A stretch of DNA of 8,447 bases from Lactobacillus sp. GTDB taxonomy: Bacteria > Bacillota > Bacilli > Lactobacillales > Lactobacillaceae. Each line of letters starts with the position of its first letter. Position 1 is the first letter of the stretch. This document shows, piece by piece, positions 7,261 through 8,447 of the stretch. Position numbers and translations under genes: made by a program. The stretch is from NCBI GenBank assembly GCA_003482405.1, contig DMZB01000112.1, forward strand, positions 1 to 8,447, given 5' to 3'. The notes below the pieces were generated by a model, which saw only the letters and a program-made list of their open reading frames with translations, made no database searches and had not been told where the DNA came from.

Positions 7261-8447
<1,187 letters not shown>

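Overview
The window looks like a chromosomal segment of a low-to-moderate GC Firmicute, most probably a member of the Lactobacillaceae. The evidence is the sequence style of GyrA and GyrB, strong AGGAG-type ribosome binding sites, cre-like CcpA sites, and a GH42 galactosidase paired with a GPH-family sugar permease. The genus cannot be fixed by eye.

Right half (about 4500-8447): the 3' part of gyrB and the whole of gyrA lie on the minus strand, 51 bp apart, in the usual gyrB-gyrA order. Together they encode DNA gyrase. GyrA is full length (881 aa) with a long acidic C-terminal tail. Its resistance-determining region carries the quinolone-sensitive residues Ser84 and Glu88. A good Rho-independent terminator sits 28 bp past the gyrA stop, so the gyrase transcript ends there. 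No rpsF-ssb-rpsR genes follow, although these commonly lie downstream of gyrA in lactobacilli.

Middle (4096-4563): a 468-bp gene-free stretch between the convergent ends of gyrA and a lacI-family gene. It holds a terminator for each gene and two or three further hairpins.

Left half (1-4095): a compact galactoside-utilisation cassette. A LacI/GalR-family regulator (plus strand) is divergent from a GH42 beta-galactosidase (minus strand). A GPH-family sugar:cation symporter follows the galactosidase 27 bp downstream and runs off the left edge of the window. The inferred logic is that the permease imports a galactoside, the cytoplasmic GH42 enzyme releases galactose, and the regulator plus probably CcpA control expression. 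Three 14-bp sites sharing GTAWGCGGTTNC lie upstream of the galactosidase, between the galactosidase and permease, and just before the regulator start. The shared promoter region also has a perfect 9-bp inverted repeat with 44-bp arm spacing. The cassette reads as more AT-rich than the gyrase genes.

I see no rRNA, tRNA, CRISPR array, insertion sequence, phage gene or defence gene. Nothing here amounts to an undescribed system. The observations most worth checking are the cis-regulatory layout of the cassette and its position directly after gyrA.
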